Numbered from the stretch's first letter, positions 1-9,600 are shown. The stretch: 64,000 nt of DNA from [Clostridium] celerecrescens 18A (GCF_002797975.1 NZ_PGET01000001.1:4013501-4077500); one strand, 5' to 3'. Notes: generated from the sequence alone by a model not told the origin. Numbers and translations: made by a program.

Positions 1-171
1 CATCTTAATGTCCGTAAATACTGCATCTGGTTTCACAGTCTTAATCAGCTCCAGAGCACTTCTTCCGTTAGCTGCCTCTGCCACGATCTCATCTTCCTGG
101 GAAATAGATAAGATAATATTCTTCAGTCCCCGTCTCGCCCGCTGTTCATCCTCAACAATCATCAGCTTCAT
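1..171 (-). CDS. Response regulator, YesN-like receiver domain (N-terminal part only)
   Basis: The first 57 residues of a two-component response regulator run off the left edge of the window. The start MKLMIVEDE and the later KPDAVFTDIKM are the acidic pocket and the phospho-acceptor aspartate region of a receiver domain. It lies 27 bases downstream of the histidine kinase stop on the same strand, so the two form a kinase-regulator operon. In the YesM/YesN family the missing C-terminus is normally an AraC-type DNA-binding domain. That part is not visible here, so the output domain is an inference. Confidence 0.85.
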   Translation of the reverse strand, partial: MKLMIVEDEQRARRGLKNIILSISQEDEIVAEAANGRSALELIKTVKPDAVFTDIKM

Positions 172-198
172 GGCAATATACCTCCCCGCTTTTGCCTG

Positions 199-2004
199 TT
201 ACCTTTTTACTTCAGGGATAAAGAACCGGAACTCAGTCCCCTCCCCTTCTGCCGAAGTGACTTCCAGCAAAATCCCGGCCCCATAGAACAGACGCATTCT
301 GGCGGCCACATTCCGTATCCCGATTCCGATATCCTTCATCTCTACCCCTTCTTCCCCCGTCAGGACTTTCCGAATCCGCTCCAACTTATCCGGAGAGATA
401 CCGCAGCCATTATCCCTGATGGAAACAGTCAGCCGCTCCCCCTCTTTTCGGGCCTGAATGGACAGCGTCCCGCCGCTCTCTCTGCCTTCAAACCCGTGTA
501 GGATGGCATTTTCCACAAATGGCTGAAGCATCAGCTTGCAGCAGCTCCAGTTGACACATTCTTCCGGAAACTCCACCTCATAATCAAAGACATCCTCAAG
601 ACGCGCCTTCTGCAGGAACAAATATTGCTCAATCCAAGCAAATTCCTGGTACATGTATACATTCTGGCACTTCTGGTCAAATGTGTAACGCAGAATATTT
701 GACAGCTTCTTTATCAGTTCTGAGACCTTAAAATTGCCGCACTCCATAGCCTCATAGTTGATTGTCCCTAGGGTATTGCACAGAAAATGAGCGTTGATCT
801 GAGTCTCCAGGGCTTCCCGCTCCGCCTGATGCTGCCGTTCCATTGCTGTTATGCACAACTGATAATTTTTCTCCACCTCTTTTTCCTGCTTTACCAGCTT
901 GTCTATCATATCGTTGTATCCTATGGCCAATTGCCAGATTTCGTGTTCGCCTTCCACAACAACCTTGTTGCATAACTTTTCACTGCCAGAGGCGGTCAGC
1001 TCCATAGCAGTCTCAATACTGCGCAGCGGCTTATTCACTTTTCCGATAATCATATAAAATATCCCAGCCACCACAAGAAGAAGAAAGACATAAACTCCCA
1101 TCCCCTGAGCAATAATTCCCATCACACTTCTGTCTAACTGATCCTTATCAAGGGAAACGTGCAGCTGCCAGTTCACCTTTTCCAGAGGTTTGTCCATGAT
1201 AAACAGCATTCCGTCCTCCCGATACACCGACTCAGGTTTTCCCGTATATTCTGGATTGGAGTGGCAGATGATCCTTCCTCCCTCTTCCGTCACGTATGCC
1301 TGCGAGTATGTCCCCTCCTCCCCTGATAAAATATCCATAAAGGGCTGAAGCATATCGAGCCGAAAGGTCACGCAGAGCATCCCGTGCATCTTGGAAAAAC
1401 TGTTCTCCTTACCAACAATCGGATAGAAAATATGGAATACCGGTTCTTCGTTCGTCGGGTGACTGCCATGTTCCGTACTCACCAGATACTTAGGCACTAT
1501 GCTGTCATTGGCCCGCTCATAGAGCTTCTTATACATCTCCTTTAAAAAACCGGAGTCCTTCGGCCTCCACATGATGGCATCAATCTGATACAGACGGTCA
1601 TACTGATAGACTTCCCCCTCTTCCGAAGCAACGGAAATATTAATCACATTCTTGGAATAATTGGCCATGGTTGCAAAGGTTGCTTTCAGTATCATGAAAT
1701 CCCGTTCCGGGTCTTCCCGTGTCCCCGTCAGCCTGCCGGCCAGATCATAAACAGCCGGGGCAACGGCAATCTGAACCCCCATATTGATATATTCCATCAT
1801 AGTATAGTCAATATTCATCTGCATAGCGTCCAGCACAGCAGATTCCATCAGATGGTTCTTTTTCACCAGGAAATTCTCATAAGCCTTTCTCATATAGACC
1901 TGATAACAAAAAATAATCATCACCAGGGACATCATAAAAATTAAGCTTATCTGAATCCAGATATGGGTTCTTAAATAGTGCAAAAATAGTTTTATTCTGC
2001 TCAT
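199..2004 (-). CDS. Sensor histidine kinase, YesM-like
   Basis: This 601-residue membrane sensor kinase has an N-terminal transmembrane helix (about residues 17-36), an extracellular sensing region, and a second helix near 300-320. A HAMP-like linker follows, then the His_kinase domain with the phospho-acceptor box HFLCNTLGTI. The C-terminal HATPase contains PFVENAILHGFEG (N box) and RDNGCGI (G1 box). This domain order is typical of the YesM family, which in Clostridia usually senses carbohydrates or extracellular stress and phosphorylates the adjacent AraC-type regulator. It is intact and of normal family length. The ligand cannot be deduced. It belongs to the chromosomal flank rather than the accessory island. 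Confidence 0.93.
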   Translation of the reverse strand: MSRIKLFLHYLRTHIWIQISLIFMMSLVMIIFCYQVYMRKAYENFLVKKNHLMESAVLDAMQMNIDYTMMEYINMGVQIAVAPAVYDLAGRLTGTREDPERDFMILKATFATMANYSKNVINISVASEEGEVYQYDRLYQIDAIMWRPKDSGFLKEMYKKLYERANDSIVPKYLVSTEHGSHPTNEEPVFHIFYPIVGKENSFSKMHGMLCVTFRLDMLQPFMDILSGEEGTYSQAYVTEEGGRIICHSNPEYTGKPESVYREDGMLFIMDKPLEKVNWQLHVSLDKDQLDRSVMGIIAQGMGVYVFLLLVVAGIFYMIIGKVNKPLRSIETAMELTASGSEKLCNKVVVEGEHEIWQLAIGYNDMIDKLVKQEKEVEKNYQLCITAMERQHQAEREALETQINAHFLCNTLGTINYEAMECGNFKVSELIKKLSNILRYTFDQKCQNVYMYQEFAWIEQYLFLQKARLEDVFDYEVEFPEECVNWSCCKLMLQPFVENAILHGFEGRESGGTLSIQARKEGERLTVSIRDNGCGISPDKLERIRKVLTGEEGVEMKDIGIGIRNVAARMRLFYGAGILLEVTSAEGEGTEFRFFIPEVKR

Positions 2005-2012
2005 CCGTACGA

Positions 2013-2477
2013 TTACCCGTTTCCTTTTCTCCTTTTTCCAGGCTTGTCGATTTTTTCATATCTCAAGGGACGTCTGCCTAAATTATAGGTCTGCCGGCCC
2101 GCGGTTGTCAATACAGGCATATTCTGCCAGAGAACCAATTTATGCAAGACGTATATCACATACAGGTAAAGATCTGGATTTCCTATTTCCAAGTCTGATG
2201 ATGACAGCGGTTGATGAGCGAAATTGGCAGTTGTATGCGGAACTTTAGCAAACATAGAAGGCTGGGAGGTAACTGTTGAAACTTTATCTTTTTCTGCAAG
2301 AATTGCATCAAACGCTTCACGCTTGTTCTTGCAAATCCAGTAATAATAGGATTTTCTACCGTCAGCATGAGCGGTTCACCAATCAGATACTTTCTGATTG
2401 CTTGCCATGCATTCCTGAATCCGTTCAATCCAAAGGCTGAGTTTCTGGGAATCAGCTGCTACAGTTAAGTGAACCAT
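2013..2477 (-). pseudogene. IS66-type accessory protein (TnpA/Orf1-like) remnant
   Basis: Read on the minus strand from the ATG at 2477, the product begins with a segment containing LWIERIQECMASNQKVSDW. An in-frame TGA follows, and the same frame then continues with KSYYYWICKNKREAF. The spacing of WIERIQEC, W and YYYW is that of the small helix-turn-helix accessory protein of IS66 elements, in which W is normally followed by another codon rather than a stop. The rest of the frame, to the stop at 2013, is open but does not look like the conserved C-terminus. No IS66 tnpB or tnpC lies nearby, so this is an isolated dead fragment. Confidence 0.6.
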
Positions 2478-2597
2478 AGATAAACCTCCAATCCCTTAAG
2501 GTACTTAAGTTCCTTAAGACTTTTAGAATTAGAAACATTATCTCATAAATAAAAGTAAAAAAATATACACCAACATATTTGACGCTTACTATTCAAT

Positions 2598-2925
2598 AAT
2601 ATAAACCGAACTATTCCATTCGTTTCTCTGAAAAAAATGAGAACATGCTTTCTGTTCGGCTTTATGCGGTAAAAAAAGAACTCCTTACGGACTGGACTTA
2701 ATTTCCAATCCGCAGAGGTTTTATGCACTACCCATAATGAATAAATAAATTAATAGCAAATCTGTATCTATACAATTCAGTCTTACAATTTTGAATGGTA
2801 GTTCAGGCAGTTCAAAAATTGACATTAATATTATAGTTACCCGAACTGCATTGTCATTCTGAAAAATAGAAATTATACATATGAAGTATACAAATTTTCG
2901 AGCCTCCTATAATTAATTATTAGAA
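2598..2925. repeat. Decayed copy of an ATPase-gene 3' end and its downstream region (pair of 54690-55035)
   Basis: About 330 bp are clearly similar, roughly four bases in five, to 54690-55035. At that second site the sequence is the last codons of a DUF4143-type ATPase gene, its terminator hairpin and the following noncoding DNA. Here the coding part is reduced to a few codons reading YSIRFSEKN and has small deletions. The noncoding part is the better preserved, including the hairpin around 2688-2720 and the stretch ending CTCCTATAAT. This copy sits immediately left of the tRNA-like fragment. Confidence 0.75.
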
Positions 2926-2967
2926 AATATGATTGCACCAATTTGCACCAACTTTTTTATAATAGCA

Positions 2968-3004
2968 AAAGTCCCTCAAACCCTTATAAGGTTTGAAGGA
3001 CTTT
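2968..3004 (-). terminator. Rho-independent terminator beside the tRNA-like fragment
   Basis: Near-perfect inverted repeat with arms AAAGTCC(C)TCAAACC and GGTTTGAAGGACTTT around a short AT loop. On the minus strand it lies directly after the tRNA-like fragment at 3009-3040, just as the terminator at 60468-60510 follows the real tRNA-Cys. It could also end the leftward cassette at 3.2-5.5 kb. Confidence 0.7.
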
Positions 3005-3008
3005 CTGA

Positions 3009-3040
3009 GAGAGGAGACAACTAGATTTGAACTGGAGATC
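3009..3040 (-). other. Decayed tRNA-Cys 3'-end fragment, candidate att site
   Basis: Twenty-nine of 32 bases match 60516-60547, the 3' acceptor and T-arm part of the tRNA-Cys gene, in the same orientation. The shared core is AGATTTGAACTGG. The mismatches break the T-stem, so this is not a functional tRNA. A terminator follows on the same side as at the real tRNA. Integrases that use tRNA 3' ends leave such a duplicate at the far end of the inserted element. The three mismatches suggest an old event or recombination between related sites. Confidence 0.65.
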
Positions 3041-3193
3041 GCTCAAAAAACGTAGGAAAAAGGAGGGTTTGGCGTGCCGGGATGGATTTGCGCAAGCGGG
3101 GGGCAAACAAAACTCAAAGTCTATTAATGTAATTTAATTCATTCATTTCTTTTAGTTAATATCATTATTAATAAAAAGATCTATGTATCGTAC

Positions 3194-4129
3194 TCATGTA
3201 AAAAGCGATGTTTCCAAATAAAAAGGATAGTATCGATAAATTTTAGCAATCTGATTTATATGATCTTCATTAAGCCCAGGAATTTTTATTGCTGATAAAT
3301 CATCACAAGGTAACTGTTCAAATATCTTTATTGCTTCTTTATATGTTAGTGGTGGAATTACTAGACTAAAGGCATCTGTACCTCGATCTTTTCTTACAAA
3401 ATCTAGATGAGAAAAGTCTAATTTATTAAAACTACTCATATCATCTTCGTTCAAAATAATCCCACCAATGGTAGTCATTTCACAGCCATCTTTATAAATA
3501 AAATCCACTAATTGCACGTATGACATCCCGCCTCTTAATGACACAGCGTTATCAATAGTATTATTTATTGGCTTACATTGTGTTTGATGTTTATTCTTAT
3601 TGTTAAAATCACGGCTACTGAGACTGAACGGATAATACTCTTCCAGTTTATCCTTAAAAAAAGGTTCTCTGTTACTGGCATTCCTTGGCCACTCTGAGTT
3701 GAAAGAGATAAAAAACATACTTCCAGTTGAAACTTTGGAAATAATAGTTTCAATATCTTCCAACATAAATTTTGAAAGTGGACTATCATAATCTAACCAA
3801 ATAATGGAACGTATTTTCTGTATCCAATCAAGTTTAGGTAGCACATCACTAGAAAGTCCATACTCCATATTTATGCAATTTAGCGGTTTATTAAACTCAT
3901 ATTTCTCCTTATTATCTATGTCAGCTTCAATGCTTATCATCTTTTGGAAGCCAAACTCGCGATGAAACAATAAAAAATCTGCAAAATATTTTGCCCCCAT
4001 ACCGATATATTGGAACTCATGTAGATTAAAGATTCTATTTACACTACTAAAAAGTTGACAAAACATTCGTCTTTCAATTGATTTTTGTTGTCGTATATAA
4101 TAATTAATTTTCATGTCTGTATCAGGCAT
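3194..4129 (-). CDS. Methyltransferase-fold-like protein of a GHKL-ATPase cassette
   Basis: A 311-residue protein. The ATG at 4129 was chosen because GGAGG lies 9 bases upstream; an earlier ATG at 4162 lacks such a site and would overlap the preceding gene. Near the N-terminus, YIGMGAKYFADF resembles the glycine-rich SAM-binding loop. ISIEAD resembles the acidic end of strand 2, and IIWLDYDSPL resembles motif IV of a Rossmann methyltransferase. I see no DNA-methyltransferase DPPY/NPPY motif, so the substrate is unknown. It starts about 40 bases after the stop of the GHKL ATPase gene and is presumably co-transcribed with it. The methyltransferase assignment rests on motif reading alone. Confidence 0.55.
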   Translation of the reverse strand: MPDTDMKINYYIRQQKSIERRMFCQLFSSVNRIFNLHEFQYIGMGAKYFADFLLFHREFGFQKMISIEADIDNKEKYEFNKPLNCINMEYGLSSDVLPKLDWIQKIRSIIWLDYDSPLSKFMLEDIETIISKVSTGSMFFISFNSEWPRNASNREPFFKDKLEEYYPFSLSSRDFNNKNKHQTQCKPINNTIDNAVSLRGGMSYVQLVDFIYKDGCEMTTIGGIILNEDDMSSFNKLDFSHLDFVRKDRGTDAFSLVIPPLTYKEAIKIFEQLPCDDLSAIKIPGLNEDHINQIAKIYRYYPFYLETSLFT

Positions 4130-4168
4130 TTTAGATTTCCTCCATTTCAACGAAATACTCAAATGTCT

Positions 4169-5467
4169 TTAAGCCAACATCTTTATTATTTTGCTAACAT
4201 CTAAGGCTTTTTTTACCTTATCAACTAATTCCAGTTCAGCCTTATAGGAGATAGTTGTCATAGGAATTTTACTTGCTTCATTCTCAAATTGTCTTATATA
4301 TGGATCAATAAAAGAAATATTCGTTCTATTCGAGATTTCTGTCGCAGCATAATAGTGAATCTCCTTTGGAGTTTGTTTTTTCAAATCTTGCGTAATAGCA
4401 GTACGGATCTCCTCATCAAGTTTTGCTAGTTTTTTTAATTCAGCCGTTATTACTTTGAATGCATCTATCATGTGAGGACGAGTTTCTTTATAAATCATTG
4501 ATGAGCTATCTATTCCCGTTTTGGAAGTGTTCCATGGTAACATTTCTGGATATTTACTTGTAAAAAATACAAATCCTCTAAAGGTAGCATAATCATTATG
4601 ATATTTTATTCCTTCATTATCGCTATCATCTTTCCAGGTTGTCAACGATGTTTTGTCAGCAGATAATATTTCTCTATTATTACAATATACATACCAACCA
4701 GCTTTATCTGGATTAGTCTCTGTTGAAATACCTGCCAATATCATAACAGTTATATTATTCGAATCAAAAGTATACTTATATGGCATGACATTCCCGCCCA
4801 TAGCAATAGACAAAAATGAACCTTCAATTTTACTTCCATTAATTGTTATAGTTAAACCATTCTTAATTTCAGAATTTGTTTTACGTCGCACAGTGTTTAT
4901 AATTTCGTTAATAAATGCATTATAATGAAAGCTTTGAGAGATACCAGAAAATAATTTTGTAACTATAATCGTAGTTCCACATTCCTTTTCATCATAGTTG
5001 ACTGTATCGTCAGACGAAACAAGCGGAAAGTCCCATTCATCTTCTTTCATCCAGTCAGCGACATTCACTTTTAAAACAAACTCAGAATTTTTTGATTTAG
5101 AAGACACTTCAAACTCTTGCCCCATTTTAAACAATGCGCGCTTCATACCAATACCAAAGGTTCCCGTTGTTTCAACACGTTCTTCTTTATCTCTTGCTTC
5201 TTGCGGCTTCCCAAATACAAATGCATAATCAGTAGCAATTGCTAAATCAATTCCTCCGCAATTATCTTCTATTTTAAATGATTCTTGGTCAAAATTTACA
5301 TGAATGTAATAATCATTGTATTTTGATACCTTTTGTCTTTTTATTCCATCTATAGAATTATCTATAAGCTCAACTATTGCATCTGGTAGCAATATATCTC
5401 TAGTTATCATCGAAACAAAAAATTCTTTTGTAGGCCCAGCTTTCACTTTATTAATTTCACTCCTCAT
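4169..5467 (-). CDS. GHKL-type ATPase (Hsp90/MutL/MORC-like fold)
   Basis: A 432-residue protein with the Bergerat ATP-binding fold: DAIVELIDNSIDG (Asn/Asp motif I), EDNCGGI (motif II) and TTGTFGIGMKRALFKMG (glycine-rich lid). The order and spacing fit MutL/Hsp90/MORC ATPases rather than histidine kinases, and there is no phospho-acceptor His domain. ATPases of this class act as ATP-gated clamps and occur in several anti-phage systems. The gene begins at an ATG preceded by AGGAGG and is followed closely by the methyltransferase-like gene. It sits just beyond the Dnd locus, separated by a terminator and a fold-back element, so it is likely an independent unit. Confidence 0.8.
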   Translation of the reverse strand: MRSEINKVKAGPTKEFFVSMITRDILLPDAIVELIDNSIDGIKRQKVSKYNDYYIHVNFDQESFKIEDNCGGIDLAIATDYAFVFGKPQEARDKEERVETTGTFGIGMKRALFKMGQEFEVSSKSKNSEFVLKVNVADWMKEDEWDFPLVSSDDTVNYDEKECGTTIIVTKLFSGISQSFHYNAFINEIINTVRRKTNSEIKNGLTITINGSKIEGSFLSIAMGGNVMPYKYTFDSNNITVMILAGISTETNPDKAGWYVYCNNREILSADKTSLTTWKDDSDNEGIKYHNDYATFRGFVFFTSKYPEMLPWNTSKTGIDSSSMIYKETRPHMIDAFKVITAELKKLAKLDEEIRTAITQDLKKQTPKEIHYYAATEISNRTNISFIDPYIRQFENEASKIPMTTISYKAELELVDKVKKALDVSKIIKMLA

Positions 5468-6006
5468 ATCATACTTTCCTCCTAGTTTATGTAAAATTAT
5501 ATAATATATACAAATTCCATATTAACATTGAATTTCGGATAAGCAATCTCTGATCTTTATCATAGCCTACACTCGTTAAATCGGGAGAATTAAAATGAAA
5601 TTGAGTATTCCGGATACTATTGAACCAGCTGTCCGGCGAACGGGAGCCAGTACAAATAAGTATGATTTGGCTAAAATAAAGTTATTATTCAACATAAAAT
5701 TTGTAAAGGCTGCTTCGCACCGCAGAAGCGGCAAGGCCTTGACAAATTTCCTGTTTCATAATTGATAGTAATTAAGCCAAATTAAAGTGGCTCTTTACCG
5801 CCGGAACGGTGGCTCTCATTTTTCCGGAAGCATGGCTCTCATCAACAAGAATATTCATGAAATAGTAGTTATCCTGTAATTATCCTGTAACCATCATTTA
5901 TTTCAGTAAACATACGATGATAATAATCATGAATTAAAAGTACTTAATTATATGAAATTATATCATAATTTGTCAAAAAGTGTAAATAAATTAACTTTAA
6001 AATAGT
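5468..6006. repeat. Intergenic fold-back element with repeated GGCTCT motifs
   Basis: No gene is visible. A nested inverted repeat spans 5665-5782. The inner arms are AAATTTGTAAAGGC (5697-5710) and GCCTTGACAAATTT (5736-5749), with a further GCTGCTTC/GAAGCGGC stem inside them. The outer arms are ATTTGGCT and AGCCAAAT. On the right the motif TGGCTCT recurs three times at about 22-bp intervals (5789-5835), and its complement GGGAGCCA occurs at about 5642. Multiple terminal repeats are characteristic of IS21-like ends, so this may be a MITE-like remnant. A structured RNA is the alternative. Confidence 0.45.
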
Positions 6007-6045
6007 AAATAACCAGATCACAAATTATCTATGATCTGGTTATTT
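6007..6045 (-). terminator. Terminator downstream of dndA
   Basis: A perfect 14-bp inverted repeat, AAATAACCAGATCA and TGATCTGGTTATTT, with an 11-base loop. It lies about 80 bases after the dndA stop on the transcribed strand. The following bases are moderately T-rich. It probably ends the dpt-dnd transcript. Confidence 0.65.
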
Positions 6046-6122
6046 GATATATAAGCGGCGGAACGAACACTAGCATTATAGGACCCTCTCAATTAAATCA
6101 TCAATTACAGAATTAATTCTAC

Positions 6123-7274
6123 CTAAAGCACTAATCCTCTTGCCACTTCCAATAATCTTTTAAATCCTTCAACAACTTCATCCTTATCTGACTTCGCGCC
6201 CCAACTGATTCTTATTGCCTCGGAAATTCTTTCAATATCCAATCCCATTGCTGCCAAAACATAGCTTGGACTATAATCACTTGATGTACATGCCGAACCA
6301 TTAGATATACCACAGTACTGTTTTGAGGATAACATCAATGCTTCCGACTCGACACCTTTTATACTTATATTTAAAGTATTAGGCATACAATATTTTTGAT
6401 CGCCATTAATTACATAATCTAATCCCGTTTGTTCCAATATAGTCAAAATAGACATCTTAATTTCCTTGTAATTATTCCAACTGCTATTATATTCAGATGA
6501 TGCCAATTCACACGCCTTTCCTAATCCAGCTACTAATGCAACCGGTGTCGTACCAGGCCGTATTCCATGCTCTTGTTGGCCACCATACATTATGTTTTTA
6601 ACTGGAGGGAGCTTGTAACGCTTTTTTCGCAAAATCAATGCTCCTATTCCTTGAGGGCCACTTAATTTATGAGCACTTAAAGAAAGCATGGTATATTTTA
6701 GTTCTCTTAACTCAGGAACAAGTTTCCCACAAGTTTGTGTTGCATCAACATGAAAGAATATCCCTTTTTCGGATAGAAAATCTCCTATTTCTTTAACAGG
6801 CTGGATCACGCCGTTTTCATTATTTGCGTGCATAACTGATACCAAAAGGGTATCCTCACGTACAAGGCTAGTAATTTGATCCGCATTAAATCTTCCACTT
6901 ACATCGGGATTCACAATATCTACTTCAAATCCATCATCTTTAAGGCTCTTTATCGTTTCCAAGACAGCCTTATGTTCGATAGAGGTTGTAATTACATGCT
7001 TTTTCCCAGTTATGTCAGCATATTTTTTCAAACCAAGAATTGCAATATTATTGCTTTCCGTGGCACCACTTGTAAAAAATACTTCTCCACTATCAACACC
7101 TAATAATGTAGCAACCTGCTTTCTTGCTATTTCAACAACCTTACGAGCCCCTTCACCAAAATCATGTGTTCTGCTATCTGCATTTCCATATTCATTTTTA
7201 TAAACCTCCACCATAACCTCCAAAACTCGGTTGTCAATTGGGGCAGATGCATTATAATCCAAATATACGCTCAT
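6123..7274 (-). CDS. dndA: Cysteine desulfurase of the phosphorothioation system
   Basis: A 383-residue PLP enzyme that takes sulfur from L-cysteine and passes it, via a persulfide, to DndC for insertion into the DNA backbone. The sequence begins VYLDYNASAP, has TSGATESNN, HVDATQT, the PLP-lysine segment LSAHKLSGPQGIG, and the catalytic cysteine loop NGSACTSS. Its start overlaps the dndE stop by one base, so it is the last gene of the operon. Many dnd loci use a remote IscS or place dndA divergently; here it is last in the same transcript. IscS/NifS activity cannot be excluded from sequence alone, but the context makes DndA clear. Confidence 0.92.
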   Translation of the reverse strand: MSVYLDYNASAPIDNRVLEVMVEVYKNEYGNADSRTHDFGEGARKVVEIARKQVATLLGVDSGEVFFTSGATESNNIAILGLKKYADITGKKHVITTSIEHKAVLETIKSLKDDGFEVDIVNPDVSGRFNADQITSLVREDTLLVSVMHANNENGVIQPVKEIGDFLSEKGIFFHVDATQTCGKLVPELRELKYTMLSLSAHKLSGPQGIGALILRKKRYKLPPVKNIMYGGQQEHGIRPGTTPVALVAGLGKACELASSEYNSSWNNYKEIKMSILTILEQTGLDYVINGDQKYCMPNTLNISIKGVESEALMLSSKQYCGISNGSACTSSDYSPSYVLAAMGLDIERISEAIRISWGAKSDKDEVVEGFKRLLEVARGLVL

Positions 7275-7657
7275 TATTTTCCCTCTAAGACCAAATTCAT
7301 CAAATCATCTAAGTTTTTTATAAAGTTTGTTCCTGACAAATAGGCGATTCCTCGCTCAATATGTAACTTAAAATACTTCGCCAAAGTATATTCATCTGTA
7401 GGAAGACCCATCTTTTTACACCATGCGATCATCAATGCGTCATATATTTCGCTGTACTCTCCTCCAAATGTATACCAAGATATTTCCACATTACTATCTC
7501 CATTAATAGAGATATCTGTTGGCCTTGTATTTTCAGATAGCGAATAACATAGTGCCCATCTGCAAAGTACATTCCAGTTCTGGATACCGCACTTTCCTTT
7601 TAATCTGCTTAACCGATCCTTAGATGCACTGGATAGCTTAATTTGTTTTACAATCAC
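7274..7657 (-). CDS. dndE: DNA phosphorothioation protein DndE
   Basis: A 127-residue protein beginning at a GTG at 7657, chosen because GGAGG lies 9 bases upstream and the GTGA overlaps the dndD stop. This gives MIVKQIKLSSASKDRL, the usual start for the family; an upstream ATG at 7675 would add six residues inside dndD. DndE binds nicked DNA and completes the DndCDE modification complex. The conserved stretch FGGEYSEIYDALMIAW and the C-terminal HIERGIAYL are the recognisable family features. Length is normal for DndE. Confidence 0.92.
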   Translation of the reverse strand: MIVKQIKLSSASKDRLSRLKGKCGIQNWNVLCRWALCYSLSENTRPTDISINGDSNVEISWYTFGGEYSEIYDALMIAWCKKMGLPTDEYTLAKYFKLHIERGIAYLSGTNFIKNLDDLMNLVLEGK

Positions 7658-9600
7658 TTTACAACACCTCCCCACGAAAAATACCCTGATTCTATAGTGG
7701 TCTTTTTATCCTTATCACTATATTTTAGGGTATATTCATCTCCTACGCTTTCCCTAATCAACTCGTAATATGTTTCATCAATCTCTGAATCCGTAGAAAG
7801 AATAATTGTCTGATCACTTGCATTGGGAAAATATATCTTAACCAGTGCCTGCCTATGTGATGAATCCAATCTAGAAAGAGGTGTGTCTATGATTACCGGC
7901 AATCTTTTCTTAGAGCAAATTGCCAATGCCCACAGTAATGAAATGACCATTAGTTGCTTTTCTCCTGCTGATAATCGCTTTTTTGCAACTTCTTCACCGC
8001 TGTCGCTCAAATATCGTAAGTCTAATGTTTCAGAATCCATTACTATTTTTTCTACCATGTTCTTCTTATTAGCCAATTTTTTATAGCAATCTGTCATTGT
8101 TTTGGCTAATAAGTCTGTCTTTCTTTCCTGTAGCCGGATTCTATACAAAGAAATAATTTCTATTGCCATATGCGCATATTTCAACGTTCTTTCATCAGCA
8201 TCTACTGTTTCCAAAGAAGTTAAAACACTCTCAGCCATTTTATTAAACTTTGACTCGGCCGCCATGGAAACTCCATGCAATGTTTTTCTATTACTATTTA
8301 GGCTTTCCAATTCTACTCCTTTTTCAATAATCTCTTTTTCGAGAGACTTAATTCTTTTAAACAAGCCACTCAATGCCTTTTCATCAATATCCACTGATAA
8401 ATAATTATCAATTTCTTTTATTCTGCTCTGATATCGATCTTTTTCAGCCAATAATTTTTTTGCTTTTTTTGCACTATTCTCAAGTCGGCCATTATTTAAT
8501 GAAATAACTTGATATAAGGTTGAATCGGAAAGCTTGTACAGATCTTCCTGATTCTCTATAAGCATTTTTTCTTTAATAAAATCAACGAATGTTCTAGTAT
8601 TAGTAGTCTTATCGGAAAAAACATCATAGAGATTTTGAATTTTTTCCAACGCCATATGGTTAACTTTCTGTTCATGAGCAACTTCACCCTGTTTCTGAAT
8701 ATCATTTAACAAGGGTGTTACCATTAAAAGAGGCAATTCACCTCCTGCCATATCTATTAATAATTCCTGGCTGCTTATGAGAGAAGACATATTTTCATGA
8801 CGCTGGCTCATCAAGTCATGCTTTTGTTCGATAACATCTCCGCCCTTTACAGAATATTCCGTATTTTTATTTTCTAATTCAGCCTGTAAAGCAATCAATT
8901 GCTGACTAATTTCCGCAATCTCCCTATCCGTTTTCTCTAAATCTTTAATCGCATCGTTCTTCTCTTGACGTAATTCTTCCAACTTTTGAAGATCCTGATT
9001 AACAGTACTTCTTCTTCCGATCTTACTTATAATCTTTCCTATATCACCCTCTAATACATCTAAAACGGAGATTCCAAGCATAGCCTTAATAGATTCTTTC
9101 ATCTGCTCACTTGTATCCTCTACTGCAAGTTCCGCAATTTTCTCTCCATCAAAAAAGAAGAAGTTTGACAAAGCACTAGGTAATATATTTTCAACAAACA
9201 TAGGCCAATTCTCTGTCAAAAAGGCATTCTCTTCTCCATTCCTTTTAACCCATATTCGTTCTCTAACTCTCTGTCCTTTACCCTCCCACTCACGATGCAC
9301 GAAATAGACTTCACTTTCAGTTCTATCCATTGTAAATTCAATTTCTACATATGATTCGAGCGTATTATCGGACTTGTTTACATATGATTTTAAATATTGT
9401 CCATATGTCTGAAATTTACTTTCTCTATATGCAAATGAATTCGATCCATACAGGGCTAGTAACACTGCCTCAAGAATAGTCGTCTTTCCACGGCCATTCA
9501 TGCCACCAATCAGCACAACAGGCTTATTTCCATGAAATTTCAATATATTTGTGGACGCATACACTCCAAAGTTATGCATCACTAATTTTTTAATTATCAT
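7654..9600 (-). CDS. dndD: DNA phosphorothioation ATPase DndD (SMC-like)
   Basis: A 648-residue SMC/Rad50-type ATPase. Walker A is GGMNGRGKTT at residues 32-41. A long central coiled coil occupies roughly 190-500. The C-terminal half carries the signature LSAGEKQLMVISLLWAL and Walker B with D-loop, LPVIIDTPLSRLD. DndD is thought to alter or nick DNA to allow sulfur insertion by DndC. The gene overlaps dndC by four bases (ATGA) and dndE by four, indicating translational coupling. Intact and of normal size. Confidence 0.95.
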   Translation of the reverse strand: MIIKKLVMHNFGVYASTNILKFHGNKPVVLIGGMNGRGKTTILEAVLLALYGSNSFAYRESKFQTYGQYLKSYVNKSDNTLESYVEIEFTMDRTESEVYFVHREWEGKGQRVRERIWVKRNGEENAFLTENWPMFVENILPSALSNFFFFDGEKIAELAVEDTSEQMKESIKAMLGISVLDVLEGDIGKIISKIGRRSTVNQDLQKLEELRQEKNDAIKDLEKTDREIAEISQQLIALQAELENKNTEYSVKGGDVIEQKHDLMSQRHENMSSLISSQELLIDMAGGELPLLMVTPLLNDIQKQGEVAHEQKVNHMALEKIQNLYDVFSDKTTNTRTFVDFIKEKMLIENQEDLYKLSDSTLYQVISLNNGRLENSAKKAKKLLAEKDRYQSRIKEIDNYLSVDIDEKALSGLFKRIKSLEKEIIEKGVELESLNSNRKTLHGVSMAAESKFNKMAESVLTSLETVDADERTLKYAHMAIEIISLYRIRLQERKTDLLAKTMTDCYKKLANKKNMVEKIVMDSETLDLRYLSDSGEEVAKKRLSAGEKQLMVISLLWALAICSKKRLPVIIDTPLSRLDSSHRQALVKIYFPNASDQTIILSTDSEIDETYYELIRESVGDEYTLKYSDKDKKTTIESGYFSWGGVVK

